The notes beneath the pieces are model-generated. The model was not told the origin of the DNA and searched no databases. It saw nothing but the letters and a program-made list of their open reading frames with translations. From Elymus sibiricus (taxonomy: Eukaryota > Streptophyta > Magnoliopsida > Poales > Poaceae): 64,000 bases of DNA. The position numbers and the translations under genes are program-made. Position 1 is the stretch's first letter; every line of letters begins with the position of its first letter. The DNA lies in contig CM077673.1 in the NCBI GenBank assembly GCA_039707655.1, forward strand, positions 2,800,001 through 2,864,000, given 5' to 3'. Below are positions 61,707-64,000 of this stretch, piece by piece.

Positions 61707-62654
61707 GTTTTTCGGTAGTCGTGGTTGTCCGAACATTCGGGGAAGCCCGGGGTGCGGTTACGGGGACCTCGCCAAAACAAGCAGATTTTGTGTATCCCGG
61801 CTAGTTTCCTATGCTATTACTCACTAATTTTGGGTCTCGGGGCGATCCAAACGTTCGGGCAACCCCGGGGTCCGCATACGGGGACCTGGCCAAAACTCGC
61901 AGATTTGGTCCATTCTTACCAGTTTTCTATGCTATTATTCACTAGTTTTTGGTAGTTGTGGTCGTCCGAACGTTCGGGGAAGCTCGGGATGCGGTTACGG
62001 GGACCTCGCCAAAACTAACAAATTTTGTCTGTTCCAGCCAGTTTTCTATGCTATTACTCACTGATTTTGGGTCTCGGGGTGATCCAAACGTTCGGGGAAC
62101 CCCGGGGTCCGCTTACGGGGACTTCGCCAAAACTCGCAGATTGTTCCATTCTTACCAGTTTTCTGTGCTATTATTCAATGTTTTTTGGTTGTCGTGGTCG
62201 TCCAAACGTTCGGGGAAGCCCGTGGACCGGTTACGGGGACCTCGCCAAAAGTCGCATATTTGGTCCATTCTTACCTGTTTTCTATGCTATTATTCACTGT
62301 TTTTGGTTGTCGTGGTCGTCCCAACATTTGGGGATGCCCGGGGTCCGGTTACGTGGACCTCGCCAAAACTCGCAGATTTGGTCCATTCTTACCAGTTTTC
62401 TAAGCTATTATTCACTGTGTTTTGGTAGTCGTGGTCGTCCGAACGTTCGGGGAAGCCCGGGGTCAGGTTACGGGGACCTCGCAAAAACTCGAAGATTTGG
62501 TCCATTCTTAACAGTTTTCTATGCTATTACTCACTCATTTTGGGTCCCGGGGCGATCCAAATGTTCGGGGAAACCCCGGGGTCCGCTTATGGGGAGCTTG
62601 CCAAAACTCGTAGATTTTGTCCATTCTGACCAGATTTCTATGCTATCATTCACT
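61707..62654 (+). repeat. 8-mer deletion derivative (948 bp), copy 2
   Basis: Repeats the 8-mer at 56619, including ccaaaactcgtag near 62603 and the m6/m12-type monomer at 62299-62416. Offset is 5088 bp. Confidence 0.92.
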
Positions 62655-64000
62655 GTTTTTCGGTAGTCGTGGTTGTCCGAACATTCGGGGAAGCCCGGGG
62701 TGCGGTTACGGGGACCTCGCCAAAACAAGCAGATTTTGTGTATCCCGGCTAGTTTCCTATGCTATTACTCACTAATTTTGGGTCTCGGGGCGATCCAAAC
62801 GTTCGGGCAACCCCGGGGTCCGCATACGGGGACCTGGCCAAAACTCGCAGATTTGGTCCATTCTTACCAGTTTTCTATGCTATTATTCACTAGTTTTTGG
62901 TAGTTGTGGTCGTCCGAACGTTCGGGGAAGCTCGGGATGCGGTTACGGGGACCTCGCCAAAACTAACAAATTTTGTCTGTTCCAGCCAGTTTTCTATGCT
63001 ATTACTCACTGATTTTGGGTCTCGGGGTGATCCAAACGTTCGGGGAACCCCGGGGTCCGCTTACGGGGACTTCGCCAAAACTCGCAGATTGTTCCATTCT
63101 TACCAGTTTTCTGTGCTATTATTCACTGTTTTTTGGTTGTCGTGGTCGTCCAAACGTTCGGGGAAGCCCGTGGACCGGTTACGGGGACCTCGCCAAAAGT
63201 CGCATATTTGGTCCATTCTTACCTGTTTTCTATGCTATTATTCACTGTTTTTGGTTGTCGTGGTCGTCCCAACATTTGGGGATGCCGGGGTCCGGTTACG
63301 TGGACCTCGCCAAAAGTCGCATATTTGGTCCATTCTGACCAGTTTTCTATGCTATTATTCACTGTTTTTGGTTGTCGTGGTCGTCCCAACATTTGGGGAT
63401 GCCCGGGGTCCGGTTACGTGGACCTCGCCAAAACTCGCAGATTTGGTCTATTCTTACCAGTTTTCTAAGCTATTATTCACTGTTTTTTGGTTGTCGTGGT
63501 CGTCCGAACGTTCGGGGAAGCCCATGGACCGGTTATGGGAACCTCGCCATAACTCGAAGATTTGGTCCATTCTTACCTGTTTCTATGCTATTACTCACTC
63601 ATTTTGGGTCCCGGGGCGATCCAAATGTTCGGGGAACCCCGGAGTCCGCTTACTGGGACCTCGCCAAAACTCGCAGATTTTGTCCATTCTGACCAGATTT
63701 CTATGCTATTATTCACTGTTATTTTGTTGTCGTGGTCGTCCGAACATTCGGGGAAGCCCGTGGACCGGTTACGGGGACCTCGCCAAACTAGCAGATTTTG
63801 CCTGTTCCGGCCAGTTTTCTATGCTACTACTCACTAATTTTGGGTCTCGGGGCGATCCAAAAGTTCGGGAAACCCCGGGGTCTGCTTACGAGCACCTCAC
63901 CAAAACTCGCAGATTTGGTCCATTCTGACCAGTTTTCTATGCTATTATTCACTGTTTTTGGTTGTCGTGGTCGTCCCAACATTTGGGGATGCCCGGGGTC
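62655..64000 (+). repeat. S'-type 14-mer HOR unit, copy 4, cut by window end
   Basis: Matches the unit at 57567 up to m12, where the window stops after 1346 of 1655 bp. A private change is gcacctcaccaaaac near 63893. Confidence 0.92.

Larger units (their letters stand above)
1..64000 (+). repeat. Continuous ~118-bp satellite DNA array with higher-order repeats
   Basis: Every stretch of the window reads as the same monomer of about 118 bp, ending in ...GCTATTATTCACT or GCTATTACTCACT. Boundaries counted by eye fall every 117-119 bp, apart from a few truncated copies. All copies lie in the same orientation and nothing else is inserted. Monomers fall into two classes (A and B) and are grouped into HOR units of 7 to 29 monomers. 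A representative A monomer has 32 G, 29 C, 19 A and 39 T, so the plus strand is T-rich and A-poor. This organisation is known from eukaryotic (peri)centromeric satellites. The chromosomal location and host are not shown by the sequence. Confidence 0.97.
54964..64000 (+). repeat. 5088-bp super-HOR (S', 8-mer, S', 7-mer), one full and one partial copy
   Basis: 1655 + 948 + 1655 + 830 = 5088 bp, 43 monomers. The first copy is 54964-60051 and the second starts at 60052 and runs past the window. Rare variants (attcaatg, gtggactgg, ctcgtag) recur at the same offsets in both, so the block was duplicated as a whole. Confidence 0.92.

Noticed and set aside
1..64000. CRISPR array
   Set aside because: Direct repeats are contiguous monomers without unique spacers; the variable segments recur in other units, and the period is far too long.
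1..64000. Ribosomal, tRNA or telomeric repeats
   Set aside because: No rRNA or tRNA-like segment and no short telomere motif runs were seen; the unit is a 118-bp monomer throughout.
1..64000. Transposon or LTR tandem origin
   Set aside because: No terminal inverted repeats, target duplications, primer-binding or polymerase-like coding segment is visible in the monomers or HORs.
54964..64000. 5088-bp repeat as an assembly duplication
   Set aside because: The two copies share several rare variants but also have private ones (gcacctcacc near 63893, tgttggggg near 59960), and the copy boundaries fall in HOR register. An artefact cannot be excluded without reads, but is not the simplest reading.

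Overview
The whole 64 kb window is one uninterrupted tandem satellite-DNA array. There is no gene, RNA gene, transposon, CRISPR array or unique spacer in it. The basic unit is a monomer of about 118 bp (117-119 bp), about 540 copies, all head to tail in one orientation. GC content is near 51% in a representative monomer and CpG is not depleted. Large homogenised arrays with higher-order repeats (HORs) are typical of eukaryotic (peri)centromeric or other heterochromatic satellites. I do not recognise the family and cannot name the organism, so a centromeric role is inference.

Two monomer classes are visible. Class A opens with a T-run followed by GGTTGTCGTGGTCGTCC. Class B opens with ATTTTGGGTCCCGGGGCGATCC or close variants. 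The second half of the monomer is largely shared. Monomers are counted here from the base after the conserved ...TTCACT end. HOR units are counted from a recognisable A monomer, m1, which starts (g/c)tttttcggtagtcgtgg.

Layout. Positions 1-17108 hold a heterogeneous zone of 11-mers, 12-mers, 13-mers, a 1361-bp and a 2071-bp unit carrying a 60-bp half monomer, and a duplicated 1066-bp 9-mer. Positions 17109-22910 hold one 13-mer (P) and four 1066-bp 9-mers (N). Positions 22911-45033 are a mosaic of 13-mers (P, 1538 bp) and two 14-mer types (Q, 1657 bp; R, 1656 bp). These are stacked into super-repeats of 2601, 3195 and 4969 bp. Positions 45034-54963 hold six nearly identical 1655-bp 14-mers (S). 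From 54964 to the end runs a 5088-bp super-HOR (S' 14-mer, 8-mer, S' 14-mer, 7-mer), present once in full and a second time up to the window edge.

From left to right the array becomes more regular and more homogeneous. It reads as successive rounds of unequal crossing-over, conversion and amplification, with many junctions resolvable to tens of bases or fewer. The long open frames, up to 477 codons, come from a forward strand poor in A and in stop codons. They are not genes.
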